DNA from: Setophaga petechia
Lineage: Eukaryota; Chordata; Aves; Passeriformes; Parulidae
NCBI GenBank assembly: GCA_024362935.1
Contig: JANCRA010000011.1
Span: 8,921,501-8,985,500 of the forward strand
Reading direction: 5' to 3'
Length of the DNA stretch: 64,000 bases
Shown here: piece after piece, positions 12,801 to 25,204 of the stretch
Layout of the letters: each line of letters starts with the position of its first letter
Numbering within the stretch: the first letter of the stretch is position 1
The notes under the pieces: model-generated
Database searches by the model: none
Told to the model about the DNA's origin: nothing
Seen by the model: the letters and a program-made list of their open reading frames with translations, nothing else
Program-made: the position numbers and the translations under genes

Positions 12801-15800
12801 TGAAAACATTTACTGAACCACAAAACCCACATAAATGAAACGAGGTGGGAGAACCATAACAAAGATCCAGGAAACAGCTATCTTTCAAGGAAGAAAAGCT
12901 GCCATAAAGAATGTGCCATGTTTCATACAGATTTGGGTTCAGTAGTACCCAGTAACTTCAACTTTGACTGAAATACATTTTTTACCTAAAGTCATTTTTG
13001 CTTCACTGGCATTTCATCAGAAATCAGTGCTGTCTAGACCAATTCACAACTTACAACCAGAGATGTATCAGATCCTTCCTTTGCACAGTGTTCTTGACTC
13101 TCTCCTCATTTTAAGCACATGTATCCTTCAAATTTTAAAACTAAAACATCCCTGTGAGTCATTATGCTGCACTCAATCCATTTGTTAGAAATCCCTTATT
13201 CGGGCAAAGGAAATAACGTAAACACCATGGACATATTCCAAGTGGTGCTTGTAAAAACATCAACAGTACTTCTCTAAATTGTACAGGCTCTTCTTCTGCT
13301 TAAGGAAAAAACCAAGAAAAGATCTATTTCTATATTGAAAATCTTGTATTGAAGACCATTCTCCTGAATGCTGTGTCAGCTGTGGTTTTTACCTGCTCTA
13401 CTCAAGATCTACAACAGTACAGGCCAGAAGGACATCTCAGCATCTCAGTGTAACATTAAATATTAATAACTACAGTACTTTTACTTGCATAAATCTTAGC
13501 AAAATTTTTAAAAATTATGCTTACTTTGTTGATTAAGAGTCTACCAAGTCTATAGAGAACTTGGATCATATTCTTTCCCAGTATAGAATCATGGAACTGT
13601 TTGGGTTGGAAGGGACCTTTAAAGGTCATCTAGTCCAACCCTGCAATCAGCAGGGACATTTTCAACTAAATCAGATTGCTCACAGTCCAGTACAACCTGA
13701 CTGTGAATGTTCCCAGGGATGGGGCATCTACCACCTCTCAGGACAAGTGTTTTATCACCCTCAGCCTAAAAAATGTCTCCCTTATATTTCATCAAAATTG
13801 GCCTTCTTTTAGTTTAAAGCCATTACCCCTTGTCCTATCACACCAGGCTCTACTAAAAAGTGTGTTCCCATCTTTCTTATAAGCTCCCTTGAGGTACTGA
13901 AAAGCTTCTGTAAGATCTCCCTGGTGTCTTCTCTCCTTCAGATTGAACAGCCTCAACTTCAGCCTTTCCTCATAGGAGAAGTGTTCCATCCCTCTGGTAA
14001 TTTTTGTAGCCCTCCTCTGAGCCCACTCCAACAGTTCCCTGTGTTTCCTGTGCTGAGGAGCCCTGAGTGGACACAATACTCATGTTACTCCTTCTGACCA
14101 TTGAACTGCTGTAGGAAGTGATTCTTGAAAGCCTTATGAAGGTGACAGTGGCCTCCGTGTTTCCAGGTAAGCCAAGCCCAAGAAATTCCTACAGAAAAAT
14201 GATGTTTGTAATGGGAAGGTGACATTTATATTGTTTTTTTTTTTAATGAATCCTTCATAATGAAATCTCTGAAGTATGAAGGTGGAAAAATCTGCTTTTT
14301 TCCTTTGGTAGTTAAGAGACTATCACAATGCTATATGCATATAGCATATGTTATATGCACATAGCTGGAAAAAAATATGATGGAAAAAGTGCCCTCAACA
14401 CTTTGCTTGAACTCTCTTAAAGCTGCCAAGTAGTGTCTTAACTTATGGCTGCTCAACTGATACCAAGGCTTATTTTCCATCATAATAAATGCATATAACA
14501 ATCTACTTATATTTTTTCCAAAGGGATAAAAAATATTTATCATTAATACAGTAATTGCTGTGCAATTAAACATTAACACACTCACTTTCCAGTATCTACA
14601 GTTTTTCCTGATGTCATTCACAGGCATGACTGTTCTACACTTAGCAGAAATGAGAGACTGAGTTTTTTGCCTTGCACCTCACCTGACAGCTGAAAGTAAA
14701 ACTGCTCCTTCTGCATGCGTAACCCCCTGTTCCTGAAACAAACAGAAACACCAGTGACAGCCTGTGCTCTGCTGCAAGCTCAATACTTTCCACCTCTTGA
14801 CCCTAACAGGATTGTATTTATGCACTGATCTGCTGTTCTGAGAGGAATAAGCACCTTCATTCAAATAGATGGATGTTTGCTTCATACCAATTATTTATCG
14901 TTTGACAATGAGGTCTGAGGTCTTATTTACTGAGTACCATCTCTGTAGCCTGTAATGGAATTATTCATTCCCCAAGGTGCTTTTCCACCACACTTCTCAG
15001 TGTTACATCCCCATTCTTTATATGAAAATCCCCCAGATCTATGATCCTCAGCTACAGATGGCAAACTCAGTCACATTAACACTACAGATAAAACTGCAGT
15101 GCTGCCAACTTTGTCCAAAGATATTTAAGATTCATGTTCATCTCTAAATTTTGTATTTTAACAGCTTCCCACATATTCAAAGCTACCATGAGCCATAAGG
15201 GGAAGAATGAACAACTACCACAGATAATTCGTGGCAGAGGAAAAAAAAATTCAGCTCCCAAGAGCTCCTTTAGTTAGCTACTCACTACACACAATAAATC
15301 CTTCCTTCTCATTCCCAAATTCCCTACTTACTCCATAGTCTAATGCCAGTTAGGCAATTCACAAACCAGGATTTTTATAATCTTATTTACTACAATACTG
15401 ATTCAATCTAAATAGTGCCTAGTCTGCCACAAAAGCAGAATAGCTCAAAGAACTCTTGCAGAATAGAAAGTGGGAAGGGGGGAAGAGGAACCAAATGTGG
15501 CAATGCAACAAAGGTTGTATAATATACATCTATATGAGGACAAAAGGGGACAATTGGGATTTTACAGGCAGCTTTATGCTCATCTTTTCCTAACTTTTTT
15601 CAATTTCCTACGCGTGATATGGCTTTGATATGGATACAATGTGAAAAAATTCGTGTGCAACATTTTATACAAAACTGAAAAGGAAATAATCTATGATCTG
15701 GAATAAAAATACATCTGAATGCTGCAAAAACTGGTTTATGACAAAACAAGACCACCCTACTTAATTTTCTATTGGAGAGGGGGGATGTGCTCCTGATGAA

Positions 15801-18800
15801 AAAGGAAACATTTCAGCTCATTTCCAAGAAAGACAAGGAGGGGGATCCAGAAAACTACAGGCCACTCAGCCTGACTCTTGACTCCAGAAAGACTGTACAG
15901 CAAATCCTTCAGAAAGTCATATCCAGACACATAATGACAGGGTGACTGGGAACAGCCATACTGGATTTCCTACAGATGCCTTGTGCCTGACCAACATGAC
16001 AGCCTTCTATCGAGAAATGACTGGGTGTGTGGCAAGGAGAGAGCAGGAGATTTTCTTCACTTCCATAAAGTAAAATCATTCTTTAGTCAGGCTTTTGACA
16101 CAGCCTCTCATCGCCTTTAAGAGATGTGGTTTGGATAGGTGAATTACTGGGTTGATGGAAAACTTGCTGGACTATGGGATTTTAAATGCTGGGATCATCA
16201 GTATTAAGATCAAGTGATAGTTGGTCACTCTTGAAGTTTCTCAGATTGATACTAAGGTGAATATTCTTAATATCCTCATTAATGACTAATCACACTTAAT
16301 GACCTAATCACCATATCAAAGTTATCAAATTGATGGGCAATGCCAAAATATACTCAGTGGTGGGATCTTGGATTTGGAGGAACCTCATCAGGTGGGAAAG
16401 GCAGACCAACACCTATCTCAGGAACTTCAATTAAAGCAACATCCTACATCTGCACACAGAATAAACTCATACAACAGCACAGGCAGGGGTCTGACTGAAT
16501 AGAAATGAAATTTGCAGAAAAGGATCTGAGGTTCTTTTAGATACTTTCTAAAGAGTTTAACAGGAGTCATCAGCAGATCTTTTTTTGCAACAAGGAAGAC
16601 AAACTACCCTGTGCCCTATATTAGCAAGAGTGACCTCTCAGGTCAGGTGAGTACCTCTCACACTCTCCTCTATTTGGCTCTGGAGAATGACTGCCCAATT
16701 TAGGGATCAACACAAAGCTCTGTCAAACTGGACAATGCCAGTGGAGGGCCACCAGAATGATTAAAGCTGTGTTTGTTCAATCTCAAGCAGAGAAGGTCAG
16801 AGGGAAGGATCTCGGTGATATCTTCAGCCACCTAATGAAGCTCACAGAAAAGAGAAAGCTGGACTCTTCTTGAATATACACAACAAAAGGATGAGGGGCA
16901 GTGAATATACAAGTTATGACCAAAAAAATTCCAATGTAACATTAGGAAAATTTTCACAGTAAAAGGCAACCATTAAGAAGGGCCCAGAAAAGACAGAATT
17001 TCAATCCTTACAGGTATTTGAAATGCTGGAGCATGGACATGACTTGGAGCAGCTGGATCTAACTTTGCTGGTTGACCCTGTCTTGGGCTGGGGGCTGAAC
17101 CAGATAGTCTCCAGACCACCCACTGAGCCTAAATTCCTCTGATTCTACCATTGCAGAGAGTCACTTTGGTACTTAAAAATTCATGGAATTGTCTCCAGTG
17201 CAGATTAAGCTGCCCAGAAGCATCCAAGTAACTAATTCTTCTCCTCTCCCCAAAACGTTCTTTCGTGCACGCTCATATTTTGGGTGAAAAAGGACTCTGC
17301 ACATATCAAACCAATTACATTCAAATACTGAAAAAGGTAGTTTAAAAGGAATTTAGGTTTTCTGCATAGTCCTAAACAGCATCAGATGCAAGGCACAATG
17401 TTTGTGCTACCAAAAAAAAGCCCAGAGCTAAACTTGTTACTTAACTTAAAAGTCTGTCACATAGATTGTCTTTTTCTCTCTTAGCAAGATCACTGTTAAA
17501 CACTTAACAAACATTAGTTAAGAATAGCAAATAAGATTGTTTTCTAAGGGCTACCTGGAATGTCCAGATGCTATTTTGCTTTGTTTTCAACCAAATGTAC
17601 CTACACTACTCATTATGTGATGGTTTTCCTAAGTGCTTCATTGAAACCAGACCTACAGCATGAATGAAGCCTAAGCTGTACTTGCTCCATTTCTAAAAGT
17701 GAGCAGTAAAGAAAACCATTGATAGGGCAGCAAAACAGAATAAATAATTCTCAATTTTTGATTTGGTATTTCTGTTTCAAGTCCTGTGAAATATACTACG
17801 AGACCACAGACTGAAGGTGAGCCTGAAATCTTGAAAATAATACTGATGATTCTATACTTTAAAGATAAAAAACTTAATAGACAGAACATTAAACACTTGA
17901 AAAACATGCGCAGGAGAGGAAATCTTGGTAACATCTTCCACTTGCTGCAAATAGATTAATTTCAATGAAAACTGGATCACAACATGTACTAAAAGACCAA
18001 TTCAAGTGCTAAACTGATTCTGGAACAGTAATTTATTCCGAAAAATTCAACTCAACAATTTATAAGCCCTGAAAACATATACAGATAAAAAAGAATAAGA
18101 TACATTTTTTTTGGAACTGCAGGAGAGAATTGTTTAAGACAAGAGATAGAGATAAGCCAGTGCTCAAGAAATGGTTTGTTTTGTAATAATGGTAGAAGCT
18201 TATTATTGTGGGCAAAACTCCCTTGTGCTATAAAGCTTAATAGATTTTATTTAAACCTACAGTTGCTAATTACTACTGGATTGCTAGGACAGAAATTCAT
18301 TGCCTTGTAAACTAATCTATATTTTAAATTAACAGACAAGTACTTACATAGCCAAGGTCAGCACATTAGACGTTCTGACCTAAAAGGTAACTCCAAAATA
18401 GCAGAATAACTAAGTAAAAAAGGTGTCACAGTAAACCAGTATGAAAAGCTCCTGCAGTTTTTAGGAACTCCGTTACATCAACAGGTTCTCCTGCCCCATG
18501 AATGAGACAGCAAGCAGAGGAAGCACCTGATGATCCCCTCCTCCTCCCCCTGAGGATGCTCCCTTCCCAGACACCTGCAGTAGCAAAGGAAAGCTGCTGT
18601 TTTTCAAGTCAGTGGTTCATGGAAAGAGATGTGAAAATATATGATCCACAAGGTTTATAGGAGCTACTTCTAGTTTTGGCAGTGCTCCACACAGTGAGGC
18701 AGTTAGTGTCTGACGCACATCCAGAGCCACCAAAGAAATCACACTGGCTGGGGTATCATGGCAAGAAGGGTGAAATAAAGAGATCCATGGCAGGTGTAAG

Positions 18801-21800
18801 AACTAATTCAAATATCACAATAGTGTCAAAGTCTTGGATTATTGAAACTGATTTTTTGGTACCAATAACATGTAAGACTGAAAAAAATAATGCCAGTCAA
18901 AGCAAAAAGGATTAGGTGAGAATAGGACAAGGAGCGGAAGGAAGATTTTGTCAAGAATATAAAAAGCTTATTTAACTACTATGTTGGTTTCCCTGTCACA
19001 GTATTCTCATCAACATTTTGTATTACTGAAATTTTCCTAAAATTAATTCATTTTGAGTTGGAGGAAGACATTACACATTAGAGAGGCCTGAAGAGCTGTC
19101 AGACATGCCAGCTAAGACCAAGAGCAAGCTGTCCTTGAACCTAGCAGCCAGTGTTAGAAATTAGGCCAATTATCTGACTCTAGTGCTTTTTCTTTGAAAA
19201 AAAAAAGAATTTATATATTTCTAGTCATAAAAGCATTACCTAGTCTGTAATGTATTAAAATTTGAACTTTGAAAATGGTAGTAGATGTGCTTATACAACT
19301 GGAGGGAGACAAAAGAAAAAATCAGTGAACTTTCAAAAAACAAGAAGTTTAACTTTCTTTTGCTGCAGTTACTAAGTATTTGTCCACAAGAATTCTAGAG
19401 AAAGTTCAGCTATCTTGTGAAGACTTCCTCTGGAAATTAGGTCTAGGCATTTAAGTATAAATGCAGGATTTCACCCTATATTTATGTGAAGATTTCAATG
19501 CATTCTTAATTACCAGTTTGCTACCAATGGTCCTTCAACACCATCAACCTTTTTAAGGTTCAGAACTCTTCATAAAAATTTATGAAATTATTTTCACAAG
19601 ATCACACCAAGGAGGTTTAAAACCATATTAGCATACAAGTAGAACAACAAGGGCAAAACCATGTCACAGAACTATTAAAACCACAGCAAATATGGACAGT
19701 TAAGCTTATTAATACTTAAAGATTGCAAATAAATGTGCATTAATTCACAGTACAACATTACATACAATATAATATATTCAACCCTGCTACATCAGCAGTG
19801 GAGAGAAAGATCACAACAGGAAAGCTGACAACTGCATTTCTCTAAATTCACACAGTCCTCATTTTTTCCTGTACAATACACATGCATTTTTCTAAATAAA
19901 TGGGTTATGAAAAATTCAATACATGTATGATTGTGGAAGACAAATTAAAACATTGGAAATATTTTAAAAGCTGAAAATCCATCAATTATTCATTCCATAA
20001 ATAAACATTTTATTCATTTATTTCTTTTGTTCAGTTATTTTTGTAGATTATAACTCCTTCTTACTGAGCATTTGCAGATATTACAGCTATAGAAATATGT
20101 ATTTAATCCTATCTTTGTATTTTACAGATTGAAGAAACAATGTTCAAAATTGTGGTCTGGTAAAACAATGTATTTTTAATCTCTGTATTACATTAGCTTT
20201 TACTACAGCATAATTATTTTTAGATTTGAATCCCTCTTCACTAATTGTACCCAGTTGCACAATGCCACTCAAACTGAAAATTTGACATTTTAACTCATTT
20301 AACTTTTATAATTCATAGTACATTTTTTTCTGAATGTGCCAAGATTCAGTAAATGTTCCTCTTTACAAAAGGAACAGTCTTCCTCAAACTGTCAAAATCC
20401 AGAAGGTAGCCCTGAAAATTCTTTATCAATTCACATAATTGTAATAATATTTACATCTGGTGTTCAATTATTTTTACACCTAAGGTAAGTTTTGAAGATT
20501 AATTAGTTCAATGGGCACCTTAGTTCAGTTTGTACTGTCAATATCTAGTGGGTTACACATAAACATAACACACTATACTCAGAAAAATAAATGTCAGTTT
20601 TAAAAGAGACACAAGTTAGAATTGTTAGGAAACCCAATTGTTAGGAAACTCTACTGCCAGAGGTACAGCTAAAAAATAGCTGTTTAACTAAAAGGTCAAT
20701 ACTGAAATATTCATAAATAAAAAACATTTATTTCCAGTTTTGATAGCAGTCAGGGCACATTCTGTATTTAGTACAGCAATCTAGAAATTTAGGCTTTGTA
20801 ATGTGAAAATGACATTTCTCACTTTATGCAAATTAATTTCAACTTTGTTACCTTATTAACTTCCATGATTTCCCTTCTCTCTTCACTAGCAAAACGAAGC
20901 TGACTTGCAGCACCACGATCATCATGCTTGGAGCCATCTTCTTCAACATATGGAATAAGTTGCTGTGAAGACAAGAAACATCAGCTTTAGCTTAAAAAAA
21001 AAAAATTAAAAAAAAGGAAAAAAACAGAAAATAAAAAAGAAAAAAACCACTCAAATCCAGGAAATACATATGGTACTACCATTTTCTCCACAGGTTCTAA
21101 CTACCCAAGAGAAAGTGGAGACAAGCCTGCTTGCCACCTCAAACCTCAAGGCCTTGCAATGACCTCAGCTGGTTCTCCAGGTAAACAATGTGCTTCAGTT
21201 GTGTACAATCTCACACATTACCAAGCCTTGACCAAAGAAATTTTGTAACTGCAGGCAGAAGCCAGTCTTTCCATTTTAAGATGTTTGCCATAGATAATCC
21301 TTGCAGTTGAATACTGCAGATTGAGGTTTTAAAATTTACTATTCTACACTAAGAAATAAAACCACAAACATAAAGTTCTCATTTTCATAAGTCATTTTAG
21401 TGATATCCTAAACATAAATATGACTGGCTTTACATAGCTACTTGGCGAATACTCTAGTAATGATTTGCTGTTTTAATGAGCCTCTGTTTGGCTGCTTTTA
21501 AGACCAGGCCCACAGTTACCTAAAATGAGTTTTTCTGTAAGTATTTCTCATTGTGGTCTCCTCAGACACACAGAATCACAGTTTGGTTTAGGCTGGAGAA
21601 GACCATAGTGCACTGTCTTTTTTGTAAAGCTTGGACAAAGCCAAAATTCCTTGACATAAAATTTCTAAATTAATACTATCGTATGTTTCCTTCCTAAAAA
21701 ATAGATCAAAAAGAAACATACTAGATACAAAACAAATACTTGTTTCTGTGTCAGAACACTCCCAAGCTACTAACAATTTCTTAAAGGATAATACTTCCAC

Positions 21801-24800
21801 AATGTCCATAGTCTGACATTGTTTTTTCTGTCCTGTACTATGCAAAAATACATCCATGTTCACAAACATATTACAGACAAATGGAAGACTGATATTGATA
21901 AAAGTGAGCAAGAAGACATTAGTTTAAAAGCCTGGGAGCAAGTTGCTCAACAAGTGCATATGAATTTCTTACTTAGGTTGGGGTGCAATATTATAAAGTG
22001 TTCAGTGCCTCCAGCCTCTGATGGAAAACTTACTTTGATTTATACCACTAAAAATGTAATTTCCTTCTATACAAAAATTTTTGCAGCCATTTTTATTAAG
22101 CTTAGCAAAATGGACAGAAGCTACCACACTAAACAATGCTGTGAGAAAGTGGCAAATGTTCACCACTTACTACATTTGCAGACCATAAAGAAGAAGTAGT
22201 AGGGCTGCTATATGCTCTTGGAAAAAACTCTCTGATGGAAAAACAAAGTAGCACTCAAAGAAGAACATTTCTTTAAAGCCTTCCTATCTTTCAGAAAAGA
22301 TGATAGATAAAAAAAAACTAAACAAAAAACAAACCTACCAAGAAAAGCTGAACTATTCTAAATACACAAAAAAATCAGGAAATTTAATCTTTGTAGGCAG
22401 ATCTCCTTCACAATTATCTTATGCCTTGCTATGTTGGTTAAAAAAAGTTAACAATACTTATTACACATCAGTACACATTACCAAAAATTATGAAAACATT
22501 TGTATTGATAAAAATGGAATAAGCAATACTAGCAGGTATAGACAGACTTCTCTTGACTGTGCAAAGAAAAAATAGTTTTGTTGATATTCTGTAAAGACAT
22601 GGTTAGAATATCAGCCACTAAATAATACAATTGAGACTATTATTGAACTACAGGAAGAAGAATTTAAGAAAACTGATCCAGGAGGAATGGTGTGCTACAG
22701 TCATTCACTCTAACCAACAAAAACATGAGGAGGCAGAAATCTACTAAGTTCAGAGAAGAAAAGACTAAGAAGATTAAAAAAAAAAACCCAACTATCAATA
22801 AAAAACTCTGCTGTGACTAAGTTATCAGTGAAACCTTGCATTAAAAAAAGCCTGAAGTGACTACTTATTTTCTCTATGGAGATTCTTTTCCATTGTGATA
22901 ATGGGAAAAAATGTGAAAAGTTATAGAAAAAAAACAACCAAATGCCACATCATTCCACTGTTATAAGGGAAAATAAGACACATTAAAAGCTTTTAAAGAA
23001 TACACAAGTTCAACACACTGTGAAAACAGGTTTTATTTTCTTAAATGGGAAAATTAACTTATTCCCCTGCTTGCTGTCAGGTTTCCAGATCAATTTTTCT
23101 GAAACCCTTGTCAAAAGTCAGCAACTGTAAACTGAAATAGCAGTCTAGAATGGACTGTACAGAATGGACTTCTTCATTTCTTTACTCCTATTCAGTTAAG
23201 AGACTCACACTTCAAATATAATGCCTGTATGATTAAAATTCAATGGACAATCAAAAGTCCATTAATAAAGTTGCCTCAGAATCCAGAGGTCAGCAACCAA
23301 AGAATTTCAAAGTTCTGGTTAATATAGAGCAGGAAAACTCAAACTGTAACAAAGCCCAGGGTTTATGAGTATTGCTAGAAATTAGAACCAACTTAGGAGG
23401 AAGATCGCATTTAAGATTTTATGAATGACAGCAGTGTTATTAAGAAAAACTTTGGCAAATCCTTCTTCCTGGAAGTTTTATGCTGTAACTTTTCTATCAC
23501 CACTGCACATTTAAGTTTGGTTCACACTGCCCAGCAGGTTAGGAATAGCTGAGTGAGGGAACTATGGAAGCACAGATTATTGGCTAGAGAAAGTAAATAG
23601 TACTTATTACTCAGGAGCCAGGCTGACAGGTGAGAGCTTGAAGCAGGCTTTTCCCCACTTTTTCCCACTTCTTGTAAAAATTTGCCCTGATCCTCCTTTC
23701 TTTTTTTTCCTAGGGGAAACAAATTAGGTGAAGGTACCAAGAAGCCAGAGGAAAAAAGGTTAAAATTTTAAATTAAGTTTGCTTTCACAGAATCACAGAA
23801 TCAATAAGGCTGGAAAAGACCTCTGAGACCAAGTCCAACTTATGACAGAACACCGTGTCAACGAGACACTAAGTTTCACAATCTTTCAACAAGCTCTAAT
23901 TAATAAACAAAATTCAGTCCACTGAATAATTCCAGTAACATTAAAACTTGTTATGAGTCTCAGGCAACTGAGGAAAATGGATGATTTGCTATCCAGAGTG
24001 GTTATTCTAATTTACAATTTATACATAAATAAAGATACTTACTTCTATGGGAACAGGATCGAGCCCAGCACAGTTTTCATTACATTTGTCATAGACTAAT
24101 CTCAGTTTTCTGAAGAGTATTGAGAGCTGACGGAGATGTTCCTGCAGCTTTGCCAGTCTGTCTTGATATGTTGCAGTATGATAAGTAACACCATTTGGTA
24201 ACTTAGAGAACCAAAACATTAAAAATATTAAAGTTTCTGTCACATGAAATGAATAAAGATATAAGGTTTTTGTATATTTTAGAATAAGACAATCACACTT
24301 TTCTTATAGCAATCACTGAAATTTTAATTTTCTTTACTAGAAAAATTACATATTTTATGTGCTCAATCACTGCTGTCAAACACCCTCATGTATTCTACAC
24401 TTTTTGTCATCATCAATCCCTCTGACTTTTCAGTAAGTGTCTTCACAATGCTTAAATATGACACTGTTGTGACTGGGGTTGAGATTTTGTGTCTCAACTG
24501 CAGGCCACTCAATTCGGTGACACAAGAGTTATGAAAATACAGAAGGAATGGGAATGATTATTTATCTTGTACTCTTCACAGAGAAAACACCACAGAAATT
24601 TGTATGTTTTCTCAGTAAGTAGACACAAATAAGGATTACATTGTTTTTCCTAACAAAAAAAAAGTTTTAGGTGAAAAATATTACAGAAAAAGATCAATGA
24701 AAATTCCTCTAAATTTACTCCCCATATGTTAACATAAGCAGAGAAACATAACTGACATATGAACAGACTTCATTGTACATAAAAGAAAACATAGTTACTA

Positions 24801-25204
24801 AGCATATTGAGAGGTTTTTTTATTGGGAGGGCAATGACAATTCAGCATTTCTGAATTTCACTTAGTCTACAGGACTAAACAAATATATTAAGAGTAGCAC
24901 TCACTTCTTCAACCAATTCTCCTTTTCAGAGCAGTTTGACCGAGTTTTCTAAGGTGTCTCTTGAGTCTATATATACTGACAGTTGGTGATAAAAACACGG
25001 AAGCTGAGTGTATAAATAGTTGTTTCTCACCTGCATGTTCCTGAGTAACTGGAAGATTTCCATGGTTCGAAAGACAATGTCCTGCACGGTCTCCTGGCCG
25101 ATGCGGCAGAGCGAAGCCGTGTTCACCTCCCGGGCAGCCTGAGCCTGGGTCCCGGAGAAAGCGCCCGGCGGCATCCCTGCCCCGGCCAGGGGGGGCGTCG
25201 ACAT
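9748..25204 (-). CDS. MED30: MED30, Mediator complex subunit 30 (four-exon gene, spliced CDS)
   Basis: Coding sequence is join(25204-25031, 24201-24043, 20962-20852, 9843-9748) on the minus strand, giving 179 residues plus a TGA stop. The family length is about 178 in human as I recall it. MED30 is a small, largely helical, metazoan Mediator subunit in the nucleus; Mediator bridges DNA-bound activators and RNA polymerase II. Visible in the protein: a Pro/Gly/Ala-rich N-terminus (residues 1-24), the family block around REVNTASLCRIGQETVQDIV (25-44), a long amphipathic helix with a basic stretch near FRKLRLVYDKCNEN (about 69-104), an acidic linker (about 112-125), and a Lys/Gln-rich coiled-coil C-terminus ending in INAMLAMRN. 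All introns are phase 0 with GT-AG ends. No frameshift or internal stop was seen. The start was chosen because MSTPPL matches the known family N-terminus. Identification is by recalled family sequence, not by a search. Confidence 0.97.
13583..14080 (-). mobile_element. CR1 LINE 3' portion in MED30 intron 3
   Basis: Starts with ATAGAATCATGG and the conserved GGGTTGGAAGGGACC block. It then has CR1 3' landmarks in antisense order: CATCTAGTCCAACC, CAGGGATGGGGCATCTACCAC, CCATTACCCCTTGTCCTATC, GATTGAACAGCC and GCCCTCCTCTG. About 500 bp are present. It lies in the same orientation as MED30 transcription. The minus-strand open frame 13792-14076 is the decayed ORF2 end. Confidence 0.93.
14328..14347. 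repeat. 20-bp perfect palindrome
   Basis: ATGCTATATGCATATAGCAT is its own reverse complement. It is followed by related ATATG/ATATGCACATAG sequence up to about 14364. It lies in MED30 intron 3. Confidence 0.9.
15785..17150 (+). mobile_element. old, degenerate CR1 LINE in MED30 intron 3
   Basis: About 1.37 kb that follows CR1 ORF2 into the 3' end in sense orientation. Landmarks are AACTACAGGCCACTCAGCCTG near 15855, TTTTGACACAGCCTCTCATCG near 16093, and a decayed FADDT-equivalent region near 16320. Near 17080 it reads TTGGGCTGGGGGCTGAACC, then a tail ending TCTGATTCTACC. Many indels and stops indicate an ancient copy, antisense to MED30. Confidence 0.85.
20852..20962 (-). CDS. MED30: MED30 coding exon 3
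   Basis: Encodes residues 112-148, from QLIPYVEEDG to REIMEVNK, 111 nt. The acceptor is TTCACAG, ending at 20963. The donor after AAG is GTAACA at 20851-20846, weaker than the exon 2 donor because position +5 is not G. The residues after the SKHDD acidic stretch are the most divergent part relative to the mammalian protein I recall. The exon is symmetric (phase 0-0). Confidence 0.95.
20994..21047. repeat. A-rich low-complexity tract near MED30 exon 3 acceptor
   Basis: Nearly pure A with a few G, T and C interruptions on the plus strand, hence a long U-rich tract in the MED30 pre-mRNA starting about 31 bases upstream of exon 3. It could act as an extended polypyrimidine tract or be the tail of a lost retroposon. 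Confidence 0.8.
21567..21640 (-). mobile_element. short CR1 3' tail fragment
   Basis: CACACAGAATCACAG followed by GGTTTAGGCTGGAGAAGACC matches the antisense CR1 tail. Only about 45 bases are clear; the rest is too diverged. Confidence 0.55.
23786..23874 (-). mobile_element. CR1 LINE 3' end fragment
   Basis: CACAGAATCACAGAATCA, then AAGGCTGGAAAAGACCTCTG, then CCAAGTCCAAC and ACACCGTGTCAACGAGACAC. This is the antisense 3' end of a common avian CR1 subtype. Confidence 0.85.
24043..24201 (-). CDS. MED30: MED30 coding exon 2
   Basis: Encodes residues 59-111, from LPNGVTYH to DPVPIE, 159 nt. The acceptor AG is at 24203-24202 after a CTCT run. The donor is a consensus GTAAGT at 24042-24037. This exon holds the main conserved helix (YQDRLAKLQ through RKLRLVYDKCNEN). 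The length is divisible by three, so skipping it would keep the frame. Confidence 0.96.
24202..25030 (-). other. MED30: MED30 intron 1 (829 bp)
   Basis: Donor GTGAGA, acceptor TCTAAG. AT-rich unique sequence. I saw no repeat, small RNA or other feature in it. Confidence 0.9.
25031..25204 (-). CDS. MED30: MED30 coding exon 1
   Basis: Encodes residues 1-58, from MSTPPLAG to LLRNMQ, 174 nt. The ATG is at 25204-25202 with a purine (G) at -3. The exon ends CAG followed by donor GTGAGA at 25030-25025. It is GC- and CpG-rich, unlike the other exons, because it lies inside the promoter CpG island. The frame stays open upstream to another ATG at 25396; that extension is not family-like, so it was not used. 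Confidence 0.96.

Larger units (their letters stand above)
9844..20851 (-). other. MED30: MED30 intron 3 (about 11 kb)
   Basis: This is the largest intron, with donor GTAACA at the exon 3 side and acceptor CACAG before exon 4. It holds a minus-strand CR1 (13583-14080), a degenerate plus-strand CR1 (15785-17150) and a 20-bp palindrome (14328-14347). The rest is AT-rich unique sequence. The open frames inside it are short and unrelated to any protein I recognise. Confidence 0.9.
20963..24042 (-). other. MED30: MED30 intron 2 (3,080 bp)
   Basis: Donor GTAAGT, acceptor TTCACAG. Contains small CR1 tail fragments at 21567-21640 and 23786-23874. A strongly A-rich stretch at 20994-21047 (T-rich on the transcribed RNA) lies about 30 bases upstream of the acceptor. 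Plus-strand open frames at 21819-22199 and 22300-22575 look like chance ORFs in A-rich sequence. Confidence 0.9.

Noticed and set aside
21819..22575. Plus-strand open frames (126 and 91 codons) inside MED30 intron 2
   Set aside because: Lys/Asn/Tyr-rich translations expected from A-rich DNA. No domain, no initiation context of note, and antisense to the gene.
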